Shown here: positions 9,583-20,022 of the stretch, in pieces
Position numbering within the stretch: position 1 is the first letter of the stretch
How the letters are laid out: the number at the start of each line of letters is the position of its first letter
Assembly: GCA_001630475.1 (NCBI GenBank)
Contig: KV419486.1
Coordinates: 1 to 28,890 of the forward strand
Direction: 5' to 3'
Source of the DNA: Sistotremastrum niveocremeum HHB9708
Taxonomy: Eukaryota; Basidiomycota; Agaricomycetes; Sistotremastrales; Sistotremastraceae
DNA: 28,890 nt
Program-made: the position numbers and the translations under genes
Notes under the pieces: generated by a model
What the model was told of the DNA's origin: nothing
The model's input: the letters and a program-made list of their open reading frames with translations, nothing else
The model's database searches: none

Positions 9583-12397
9583 ATGTCTGAGCCGCTGCCG
9601 CCGACAGAATCTGCATCGCAAGAATCAGGCACCCCGAATGTCGATCATGATAGATCTACGATCGCTTTAATGACAAATCAATTTGGCGCTCTGCTCGAAG
9701 CAGTGAAAGAACTCAACGTTACGATGGGCGCTCAAAAAACGACGATGGAGGGAGTGAAGAGCACATTGATTGAGCATGGCGCTAAGTTTGATGTGTTGAT
9801 CAAAGACGCGTTAAAAAGTGAGCCATCCGTGTTTTAGAATTGATCGGTGATTCTTGACAGGGGATTCTAGATGATCAACCTTATGATGAGAAAGCATTAG
9901 ATGACGAATCCACGTGCCTTGCGCTATACGATATCGTGATGGCGAAGACGAAAGAGAAAGCCGAAGAATGGAATGGAACAATAGACGTGACCCTCATCTT
10001 CGTACGTTCTCATGCGATATCTACCTTTGACAATAATCAGTAACGTGATGTAGATCGCATTGTTCTCGGCTGTGCTCACCGCGTTCCTGGTCCCAGCAAC
10101 TCAAGCCCTTCTACCCAATTTCTCCGACTCCGAAACTTCTGGAAACTCAACGTCGACATCTTCACAAGGACCTCCTCTGCCTCCGAAATCCGCTGAGGCC
10201 GTCTGCGCCCTATATCATTTATCCCTAATCACCGCCGTAAGTTGTCTTGGAAATAAACGATGGCTAACTAAAACGCTTACCTCTTGATAGATAATCATAG
10301 CAGTGCTCTGCGCACTCGGCCGTCAATGGGTCCGGAAACTGACAACGAAACCCAAGTTGAACAGCTGGAGAGAACGAACCCTCTGGCACATGCATCGTAT
10401 GAAACGAGCCGAAGGCTGGCTCCGAGCCCTCATGGAAGTGCTCTACTGGTTCCTTCTCCTCTCTATCGGACTGTTTATGTCCGCAATCCTCTATCAGCTC
10501 TGGAATCTCTCTACATCCTTTGAAGAGCGTGCGACTATATTGGTCGCTACGTGGGGTGTGGGCGTCGTTCTGGTGTCAGGCATTGCGGTGACGATGGTTG
10601 GGACTACGTATCATGCGGTACGATACGAGGCTTCCGTGTTTGAGGGAGTTGTGAGTCGAGCTATTATTGGGGATATTGATCTAGGCCTTGTGAAAGGCTT
10701 GAAAAGCGGATATCGCCAGATACGAAAGTCGATATCAAGAGGATGGAGGAAGATTGGCGGGGTGGCGTTGATGGAGCGATTGAAGGGTGGTAGGAAAACG
10801 ACGCGACAGTCGCTTTGGATTATGAGGGAGGAGAGCAGGTCGACCGACAAGTCAAGCGATACATTTTCGTGGCGGCGGCGGCGGCGTGCGGCGGAAGCCC
10901 TGCGGAAGACATTCGACTGGATGAAGACCTTCCGGATCAAAGTGAACCGACACTCGGAGGATGAGCTGATGAATGCGTACTATGAACTGCTCGCAGACAC
11001 AAGCGATCCAATCCTCCTCGAACGAGCAGCCGCGTCTTTCTGCTACAGAGACTGGGTGCTGTACGGAGAAGGATCGATTGATCAGTTGAAGAAGGCCCTT
11101 GATCGATTGATGGCGACGGACACTTCATTTCGGGTCAGAGAGACTGTGAACGCGCAGTTTTCTCGGTTCAGTACATGGATCCCTGTGAGACGGAGAGAGA
11201 TAGAGGAGAAAAGGGAATTCAGAGCGTATGCTGACAGATGGGCGAGAGAAGGAGACGAATTTTTTATGGCAAGATCGAAGACAAGAGAAGAAGAAGCGAA
11301 GAAAGACGAAGAGGAAGAACGCCGAACAATTCAATTGACGAATTTCCTCCTCAGCCAACGAAAAGACAAAATCTCTCCCTCCTTCACACCAACGTGGGAA
11401 AACTGCGCTGACATCTTGGACCTCCTCTCTCTCCCAATCGACAAATTCGTCGCCAAGTGTCTCTGCATAGACGACCACAACAATAACTTGGGAAAACACC
11501 ACAGCATCTTCCATGTCTCTGTTGAGCATTGCTTCCGTCTCCTTTCCGCGAACAAATTCGATGACGTTACGCGCATCGTTTCCCACGTCGATCTCTTTCC
11601 CGCCGTCAGATCCTTTGTCCTCGCCCATTCCTACGATTCCCGGTACGATCGTGTTTTCAGACTGATCATCAGCGATCGCAGGTCCGATGTTCTTCGCTTC
11701 CTCACCGAATTCCTCTCACCTCCTCGTGATTGGTCTCATGTCAATCCTGGCAACGCATCTTCTGTCTTTCTGATCGCTGCTGGCTTCCCCCCTCAATTCC
11801 CCTCCGACCTCGATCTGTCCCCAATCATCGCACACATCGCTCGACATCCTCCATGGTGGAATTGGCGCGAAGCTAGCGAAGCACTGATTGCCTGTCTCGG
11901 CCAGTGCAACATCTCGACATTGTCAGATCCTGCCAGCGTTTATTACTTCCTTCAGCAATGCGTTCATCTAGAATTGTCTCCCCCTGAATGGAGGCCTAAG
12001 GATGCAATCCGCCGCGCCAGCTCGGAAACTCGCGACGCTGCTTCAATACTCTTGCATCGTAAGTTTCCCCCCTTCTCTTATCCAAGCCATCTAACGTGCC
12101 TCAGGACACAAAGCTTTCTTTGCTCCCTTCATTATTCCCCTCCCTCCTTCCCCTCCGCTCACACCATCCGACAACGCCATCTCCCTGAACGGTCACAATT
12201 CAGATTTGGATTTTCCGCTTCTATCGGATTCTGTCGATATCCCCGACGCCGTCCCATCACTTCCCATCGACACCCTCGACGATTCTACTACTGTAATCAC
12301 CTCAGTTGCCCTCGATCGTCCCGGACTCCCTTCTAGCTCATCTACATCGCACGCTGACATTCATCATGTCATTAACATGACGGATACTGTCCTTTAA
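9583..12397 (+). CDS. DUF6535 membrane protein, copy B, complete
   Basis: Five exons are placed by paralogue comparison and splice signals: 9583-9817, 9871-10001, 10054-10236, 10291-12058 and 12105-12397. The product is 869 aa. Residues 1-78 hold a Ser/Pro-rich start and a likely amphipathic helix (FGALLEAVKELNVTM) with an IEHGAKFDVLIKDALK segment. The DUF6535 domain starts near residue 80 (DQPYDEKALDDESTCLALYD). Helices lie at about 121-143, 168-197, 231-253 and 266-291. From about 320 to 770 comes a soluble tail with SDPILLERAAASFCYRDWV, a charged coiled-coil-like stretch (KTREEEAKKDEEEERRTIQL), FVAKCLCIDDHNNNLGKH near 570-587, and DLSPIIAHIAR. The last exon is Ser/Asp-rich and ends with HHVINMTDTVL. 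The biochemical role of DUF6535 proteins is unknown to me. The start follows the shared promoter block. Copy D is its closest relative here. Confidence 0.85.
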
Positions 12398-12856
12398 TAT
12401 CTGATCAAGTCGTATCGTACGTGTTCGCGGCCATCTGCGCTCTTCCTTTTCATGTAACACCTACATTCGTAGACGATATCTCCAATTAATAATCTGACGT
12501 CGCCTTTGTCTTTGATATCATCACTCAAGATAACGGACAGATCGCGTCATTCTCGCAGCAGTTCGAAGTTGCAGCCTGTTGTAGAAACAAATAATGACTC
12601 ATGCACAGAGAGTCGAAACGCTCTCTGTGACTTTTTTGGCGGTATCTTTTTCTCGGAGTACGAGTCTGTTCTATTGGTGTACAAAATATGGTGTAACTGA
12701 TTTACTATCCATGTAAATCGAAGCTGGCTATGAGCTTTGACTTGGAACAATACATTGCATATTCGCCGGATGCAGCATTGGCACAACTCAGTTGCATTTA
12801 GCATTTTCGTCAGGGACACATAACTTCAAGAAACTCAAGGCTTCGTATTTAGCACG

Positions 12857-14440
12857 TCAAAGAGCATCACGAGAGGATACAGAGCTTGCGGCATCATCAG
12901 TCCAGAGAGAATCGCCGAGTACGATTGCGATTGATGCGAAATCCAGAATTGAGTATGGAATGAGATTCAAGCATTGATCGAAATCCAAGTCCGGCTCCAA
13001 GAAGACGCCGTTAGAGACAGGCATGAGGGACCTGAACTGGTTTCGAGCCGATCGAGCAAAGCACATTTGGGAACGAGCATTCGGTTTGCTGTGCCCTAGT
13101 TATCAGGATGAAGGCAACGGACGAGATTGGCACCAGAGATCAAAGTTGGAAGAAATTTTACGTCGTGGTGTCGTATTCGTCCTATCTCTTCGCATTTCTT
13201 CGACGTTCGTGGAGGATGTGTTCGATGTTCATGTCGGATCCCGGATTCGGAACGTGGGCTAGTCAGCGAAGTCAGTTCAGAGACAATAAAGTTCAGTTTC
13301 GAGGAAATCTTGCAGAAGAAGCGAGAGATAAAGACAGGAGGAAAGCCGAACAGCCAGCAGATCGCAAGTGATCGTGAACGTCTAAGAAATGAAGACGGCG
13401 GGGTCCTGAGGTGCCGGAATCACTATAAGAGTCCCAGCAGTGTAGATCTTGCATTCAATTAGACGAAATCCGTCGTTTGGCGACTTGAAGACCCAATGGA
13501 TGTCGGGTAATGGCCCGAGTCCAGAGATAAAGCTATCTTGAGGGATGTAGTTCTTAAAGCGACTTTTAGTATTTGATGACCTGACTTGAGACGCGAAGAC
13601 ATGAGCGAGATATCGGAGGAGAGAGGAATGCTGAATGCAGGATGAGGCAGAGATACTGGAAAGCTGGCTGATACCGATAGTACCTTAGCCTCTTAAATCG
13701 TCGTCAGAATGGTGACACGTACCGAGAGGAAGACACGACTCTCCTCATCCTCACATGTTCGAAAGCTGCTTCTGGCTCTGCAACATCCACGCCGATGCAT
13801 AATCCACCCAATGATCCACGGCTTGAGAGCGACTGATTTGCAAAGATCGGCTTGAAGATCGCTGAAGACGTGGCGACCGAATGGACTGGCAGAGCCATTG
13901 TATGAGAGAACCGACCCATCCCCAAGTTCAGGATGATGATAGAATCGTAGAGGCATCAGGAAGTGAGGTCATTATATCTGCGAAGACCGGAGATGAGCAT
14001 TGATCTTGACTGACGAATCTGGAACTGACTCAGAAGAGGGCCTTCATGAGATGGGATTTGCTATTCGACGCCGAGACATATCCACATCAGAACCGGGAGA
14101 GATGTACTGGGGTCTTCAAACATCCAACTCAGACCCGCTTGAATGAGATTTGATGAGGCTCTGGAGTCATATGGCGGATGTGGACATTTTTGATAAGTGT
14201 CAATCAGCGAGTTTTTTGACCGAGAGAATGGGTTGATTCGAGAACTTGGATTGACGGCGAGATAAAACCCTTCTAGGTGGTAACGGTCTCTGGGAATGTA
14301 TCAAGACATCCGGGGCTTCGAGAGCGGAATGGACTGAAGCCAAATGGAACTCGCGATCGAAGAGACGAGCCTGAGAGAGGTGCTTACATCATCAAGATCA
14401 TTTCCTCTGCTACCTTCAACGAGCAGTTCAACTCTCGCTG
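12857..14440 (-). pseudogene. Relic minus-strand spliced gene, unit 1
   Basis: Pieces of a minus-strand gene are visible because they match the other duplicated unit at the protein level. From 5' to 3' they are an exon ending at 14388 (LNCSLKVAEEMILM) with a GTAAGC donor, an exon around 13725-13900 (ALPVHSVATSSAIFKPI, then RRVVSSSR and a GTACGT donor), and a last exon ending at the TGA at 12857-12859 (FDQCLNLIPYSILDF, IAIVLG, DDAASSVSSRDAL). Frames between these pieces are broken, and I could not assemble a full model or name a family. The matching frame and stop in both units argue that this once encoded protein. Confidence 0.4.
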
Positions 14441-14839
14441 CAGCGATTTGATCACAGGATGGCTTTGGTCTGGGATACCCCTAGAGTGACTATTGATACG
14501 AGGCAGTCTTAAAATTGTACACCTGGATCGGGTGTTTCGTGCCTGGTTTCGTGGGTACAAAATTCTCACTTTTCTTCGAGCTCAATGTCAACAATCTAGC
14601 AATTCTCTATCTAAGTAGATCGGGGCACAACACAGTGGTATTATCCGCCTTGACTTCCACTACGACGAATCGCACGCATAAGTCACAGTCTTATGATTCC
14701 CCTATTCAGGACGCGCTGGCGACACCCTCGGCGTCCCGGGACCAAAATTTTCCCCTGGCAACACATGATCGACTCTATTCGAAGACTCTATTGACAATAT
14801 GATTGAATTCTCTGATGCGACACGTGCGTTTTAGGCGCG

Positions 14840-15500
14840 AACCATCGCTGCCGCGGAGAAAGGTCCAAAACGCTCGGGACCGAGTGAGTTATATTTTCGC
14901 AGGGTCCTCTCACACCGACTGACAAATATTGTTCGTATGATAGTGCAGCGGCTGTCTCTCTATCAAATACTCTCTCGTCAACATGAACGGCTTACGAAAA
15001 CGGGCCTTGACCAACTTCATCCTAAATCTGAGTTTTCCCACCCAACATCGACCCCAGAAGTGATAGCCTATTCATCAAATTTGCCAGCATTCGGACCATA
15101 CTCGAGTATATTCCGCAACTCATTTAGAGGTCACTTTTGCCAACTCTCCCTTACCGACATCTTCTTGAGAGCTCCGCGAGCGTCGTTACTTTCACACATG
15201 GAATATTCTCCACAACGGCGCGTGATTGATTTCACCGACAGAATGGATATATTACTGTCTCAGGCACGGGCTTCGGATAAAGACGCAATCAAAGACCATC
15301 CACCGATCGATCAATCCTCTTTTTCATTTTCCTCCAGTGCGGCAAATTCCTCGCGGATAAATCAACTTGAACTTGCCTGGCGAACCTTGGACAGTGGTTC
15401 AAGTCTTGCAACATTTATGAAAGTGTGCAAGTCTAGCAAAAATTTCAGCGCAGAAGATGCACCTGACAGTGTGTCGCTCGAATGGTGCCATCCAGGATTC
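14840..15500 (+). pseudogene. Relic plus-strand gene fragment, unit 1
   Basis: An exon reading TIAAAEKGPKRSGP ends at a GTGAG donor at 14884. A TAG acceptor at 14941-14943 leads into CSGCLSIKYSLVNMN, which soon meets stops. The second unit has the same exon (IASKEKVPSGSGT), an intron at the same place and a CSSTLLNQESPGDMN continuation. A longer open frame at 14937-15515 in another phase is probably chance. No family is recognised. I infer a decayed gene of which only the splice junction and short blocks persist. Confidence 0.3.
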
Positions 15501-15520
15501 CGGGGGACACGCTAAGACGA

Positions 15521-15925
15521 AGCACGAAGAACCTGAGAGAGTATTTGAGGGTAAATTTCCAGAGATTTTCCTGGGCTTGCAATCTGCGAAAACTCGACAT
15601 GACATTTGTGGTGCTTGATCGTAGAGAGAAAGTAGACGATTGAGACCCATAGATTTTTTTCGAACGAGTTATTGGATTCGGAAGGCCGCGGGATCAAAAG
15701 AAGCGCCGGCACAGCCATAGTATTACGTCAGATTCAGGACCAAGGCGCGAAGGCGCGCAGCAGTTTTGCTCGAAAATAAAAGGAGAAGTCCCCAACGTTC
15801 AGTTTGATCATAACCAAAAAGGAAGAAAAATTGACAGGAAAAGTCTATAGCGGTCAATAAGATGACGATCGGCCGATCCTCTTCTAAAATGACCTCGCCA
15901 TTGCTAAATTGAAGGCATATCGATC
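15521..15925. other. Spacer before copy C, no gene seen
   Basis: Only short unsupported open frames occur, and no repeat of note was found. The sequence separates the end of duplicated unit 1 from the promoter block of copy C. Confidence 0.4.
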
Positions 15926-16077
15926 CAAAATGGGCATAAGATGTGCCTGGCACAAACAAGACATGAGCGTTAGAAGCCTATCATCGCAATGCACGCACCG
16001 CACAGCTCGAGCTCTGGTCGGAATCTGAATCCACCTTGTCTCGAACCCCCATCATCTCTCGTCTAAACTCCACACCC
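15926..16077 (+). promoter_or_regulatory. Conserved promoter block of DUF6535 copy C
   Basis: This region shares GATGTGCCTGG, ACATGAGCGTTAGAAGC, ATGCACGCACCGCACAGCT (15989-16007) and CACCTTGTCTCGAAC with the upstream region of copy D, and more loosely with copy B. Conservation in noncoding sequence next to each ATG suggests core promoter and 5' leader elements. No canonical TATA box is seen. Confidence 0.55.
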
Positions 16078-18887
16078 ATGTCGGACCCAACCCCTCCACC
16101 AACGGAGCCTACGTCGACAACGAATGCAGATGGCGAAGCCCATGAAGCATCGGTAACGGCGCTATTGACGAGTCAATTCGGTGCACTACTGGATGCTGTG
16201 AAGATACTGAATGTCACCATGGATGGAGTGAAGACAACGCTGGTAGACCATGGGAAGAAGTTTGATATCTTGACAAGGGACGCACTGAAAAGTAAAGTTG
16301 CAACAATGCATATCAGAAAAGACGCCGAAAACTGTCTGTAGATGATCAGGCATACGATCAGAAGGATCTTGAGGATGAATCCACGTGTATGGCTCTTTAC
16401 GATATGGTCATGGCCAAGACCAAAGAGAAAGCGGACGAATGGAAAGAAACGATGGAAGTTACACTGATCTTCGTGAGTCATGTCAGGGCGTGTTTAGGAG
16501 CATTCAGTGAATTAGGACAGATTGCTTTATTCTCGGCAGTACTCACCGCCTTCCTCGTTCCTGCTACCCAAGCCCTGCTGCCAAACTCTGGCAATTCCGG
16601 CAATTTGACCCTATCTTCTTCACAGCGTCCTCCCCTACCCCCTCGATCTGCCGAGGCCGTCTGCGCATTTTATTATCTGTCGTTGATAACTGCCGTGAGT
16701 ATTGATTGGAATTTCGCGATCTTGGGAAACCAACCTACCAATACACCAGATCATCATTGCGGTGCTGTGCGCTCTTGGCCGTCGCTGGGTGAGAAAATTA
16801 ACGACCAAACCAAATGTCAAGACCTGGAGAGAGAAGATGTTCTGGCATATCGAACGTATGCATCGAGCTGAAAGCTGGCTCCAAACTCTCATGGAGGTCC
16901 TATATTGGATGCTCCTCTCCTCAATTGGGCTTTTCATGGGCGGGCTCCTTTATCAGCTATGGAACCTATCTGGATCCTTTGAGAAACAGCCCCCGATTCT
17001 TCTCGCGACTTGGGCGCTGGGCGTCATCCTTGCCTCAGGTGTTGCGTTCACTATGGTCGCGACAACGTATCATGCTATCCGCTATGAGGCCTCGATCTTT
17101 GAAGGGCTTATCAGCAAACTCGTTGTTGGACAGGCGAAGACTGTGCATCCGGAAAGTAGTGGAAGTATCGGAAGGTGGCTCAGAAGCAGAGCGGCGAAGG
17201 GAAGAAAGTGGTTTGCAGAGCTGAAGGTTGATGAATCCTTGAGAAGTGGATGGGCTCGGGTGAAAACCGTCAAACCAGGAGATGTTTCAAGGATCCAAGC
17301 GCTTATGATCAGGAAGATGTGGACGGTGTTCAACGGGTTTGCCAGACTTGTGAAAGGGGAGAAAGTTCTGGCAAACTTGAAGATGAACTCTATGATGAAA
17401 GCGAGCCACTGGATTGAAAGGAACCGAGCCGAGGTTGAATGCGAATCTATAGACCAGCTGCTCTTGACGTATCTGGACCAGATCGCAGAAGCCAGTGATC
17501 CGTCTCTACTGGATCGTGCGGTGGCATCTTTATCGTATCGAGACTGGGTACAGCATGGAGACGGATCGGTGGAACGATTGCAACAGGTTTTTAGGCGATT
17601 GATGGCGACTGACACTTCATTTCGTGTGAAGGAAACGGTCAGCGCCCAAATTTCGCGGTTCAGCGTGTGGATCTCCGAGAGACGGGACGAGATAGAGAGG
17701 AATAGGAGAGAGAGAGCACAACAAGACGGACTGGCGAGAGAGGGAAGCGAGTTCTGGATAGCAAGATCAAGGGAAAGGGAAGCAGAAGCGAAGCAAGACG
17801 AAAAACAAGAGCACCGAGCAATCGAATTGACGAAATTCCTCCTCAACCAGCGGACAGACAGAATCTCTCGCTGGCTCACTCCAACGTGGGAAAACTACAC
17901 TGACATCTTGAACCTGCTCTCTCTCCCATTCGACAATTTCATGGCCAAGTGTATATGCATAAACGACCACCACAACAATTTGGGAGACCACAAAAAGATT
18001 TTCCTGGCCTCTGTCGACCACTGTCGTGATCTCCTCGAGAGCAAGGATCACGATGACGTCACGCACATTCTGATGCATCTCGATTTCTCTTCTGCCGTCA
18101 AATCCTTCGTCCTCGCCGCTACCTACTTTCCCTTCTACAACGATATTCTCAGGTTGATTGTCGGTGATCGCACCACTGAAGTCCTTCATATTCTCAACGA
18201 AATTTTCTCGACTCCACGGGATTGGTCCGGTGTCGATCCCAGTGGCGCATCCTCTGTTTTTCTGATTGCTGCTGGCTCTTCCTCTCAATTCTCCTCTGAC
18301 CTCGACCTTTCTCCTATCATTGCACACCTTGCTCAACATCCGTCGTGGGAAAAATGGCGTCAAGCTAGTCAGACCTTGATGGCATATCTTGTGCAGAGTC
18401 AACTTTTGACACTGTCAGATCCTGCCGGCGTGCATCATTTCCTTCGGCAATGCGTTCTCCTAAGATTGGCTCCACCTCCAAACTCATCTTTCAGGGAAAT
18501 TCGGTCCGCGACCGTAGAAACTCGCGAAACTGCCGTGATGCTCCTGGATCGTGAGTTTACCTTCTTTGTTCCTCAAATTTGTCTCATTTTGCTTCAGGAT
18601 ATGTCGCCTTCGTCGCTTCCAGTATCCCTCTTCCCCCTTCCCCTCTATCAATTTCAGACGACATCGTAACAATAAACAGTCAGGATCCAGACCTGGATAT
18701 TCCGAATCTATCAGATTCTGATGGCTCCAACGAGGCAGCCCCATCTCCTTCCATTTACACCGTCCACGATCCTCTAACCCCCCCGCCCGATCCTCTTGTA
18801 ATTCCTTCCACTCCGTTTGCATCACCCTCCTCTGCCACCCATCATGTCATCAACATGACCAATCCGGAATTGAGATTTGATGATTGA
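16078..18887 (+). CDS. DUF6535 membrane protein, copy C, complete
   Basis: Exons are 16078-16291, 16342-16472, 16521-16694, 16750-18550 and 18598-18887, coding for 869 aa. The ATG at 16078 is chosen over upstream in-frame codons because it opens with MSDPTPPPTEPT, like MSEPLPPTE of copy B. Predicted helices are near residues 114-136, 159-188, 220-245 and 255-281. The loop after helix 4 and the stretch around residues 300-370 differ most from B and D, so C is a separate lineage within the cluster. The tail retains SDPSLLDRAVASLSYRDWVQ, a basic/acidic coiled stretch, FMAKCICINDHHNNLGDH and PIIAHLAQHPSW. The C-terminus ends HHVINMTNPELRFDD, slightly longer than in B and D. Its downstream region does not carry the relic genes found after B and D. 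Confidence 0.85.
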
Positions 18888-19869
18888 TACGGTCGTATCT
18901 ACCACGTCAGTGATGCGGTTCTTTCACGATTTTGGATCCTCATCAATTTTCGGTCTTTAGACCAAATTCTTCAACGTCGTCCTCCACGACCGTTATAAAA
19001 GAAATCAGTTGTCAACCAGAGTGCGCAATATTCTTGAATTTTTCGGCTTGGATGTACAAATAATCTGTCGGACGCGATTCATTTACTATTGATAGTGCAC
19101 ATCCAGTCGATGTAAAGGAGCTGGGACATTATTATGGAGATTGACATAAATCGAAACATCGCTTGATCTTGAATAATAGACTCCAACAAGACTGACATCA
19201 GAACCAGTCTTCAGCACCCTGTCGCGATAGGGTTTTGTAGAAATACGAGCTTCAGAAGGTCAATCAGGATCAGACAGAGACGACAATCGAAAGGCAGAGA
19301 AGATGAAAGAACCAGACAAAATGGGTCAATCAAGAAAATATCTGCAGGTTTTCCCATGTGCCTCGAAGGTTGCTGTCGTTCAATAGCCTGCAAGCTGGAA
19401 CATATAGCTTGCAGTTGCCCAACTTCAGAAAAAGAAATAGAATGGCCTGAAGAGATGCATCCGATAGAAAGGACCGAGTACGACGACCGGGCAATTCCCT
19501 TGATTTGCCACTGTATGGTGGATATGATAAGATGGTAGGAAGGCGCATAACTCGGGTGTCAGGCTGAGTAAATATGTCAAGATGCCAACTTCTAATGGGA
19601 GTTGATTAAAACTCGCAATGTCGACAGCAGAGAACATTTTGTGGAAACATGACGCCTCAGAGCAATTAGCATCAGCCGCGCAGACCAAGGATGAGAGTCA
19701 GGGATAAAGGCACGATGGACGCCCAAATGCTTCCGCACAAATAGGTCAAATGAAATTGCGTCCGGTCGACGGAAGAAAGTTCAGAGAAGAGTGCAGATCG
19801 ACGGCAGGCATTGGCGGATCTTCAGGAATCATATCCAATTTATTAATGATTGTGATAAATCAAGAACAG
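18888..19869. other. Spacer between copies C and D
   Basis: The first 150 bp resemble the 3' flank of copies B and D only weakly and probably include the transcript end. Around 19330-19690 short open frames exist on both strands, some Cys-rich, but none has paralogue support or a known motif. No gene is called. Confidence 0.4.
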
Positions 19870-20022
19870 AAAAGGGAATGAGATGTGCCTGGAATAGAAG
19901 TGAGATGAGCGTTAGAAGCATGTCAACAAGATGCACGCACCGCACAGCTTGAGCTCTGGTCGGGGTCTGAATCTACCTTGTCTCGAACTACCATCATCCC
20001 CTCATCCAGTCCATCGTCCGCC
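19870..20022 (+). promoter_or_regulatory. Conserved promoter block of DUF6535 copy D
   Basis: This is nearly the same sequence as before copy C: GAGATGTGCCTGGAATAG, AGATGAGCGTTAGAAGCATG, ATGCACGCACCGCACAGCT at 19931-19949, and GAGCTCTGGTCGG. The order and spacing to the ATG are kept (start about 75-90 bp after the 19-mer), which supports a common promoter inherited through duplication. Confidence 0.55.

Larger units (their letters stand above)
9400..15520 (+). repeat. Segmental duplication, unit 1 (copy B plus downstream block)
   Basis: The promoter, copy B and about 3.1 kb downstream recur, diverged but in the same order and orientation, at about 19870-26110. Recognisable shared words downstream include ACACCTACATTCGTAGAC (12448 and 22899 regions), AGCACGTCAAAGAGCATCAC (12851 and 23306 regions), GAGCTCGAAGAAAAGT on the minus strand (14575 and 25030 regions), and GGCAAATTCCTCGC (15342 and 25989 regions). 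Outer limits are estimates by eye. Confidence 0.7.

Noticed and set aside
14937-15515. 192-codon plus-strand open frame downstream of copy B
   Set aside because: The frame is not kept in the second duplicated unit, where a different phase aligns. Treated as overlap with a decayed gene.
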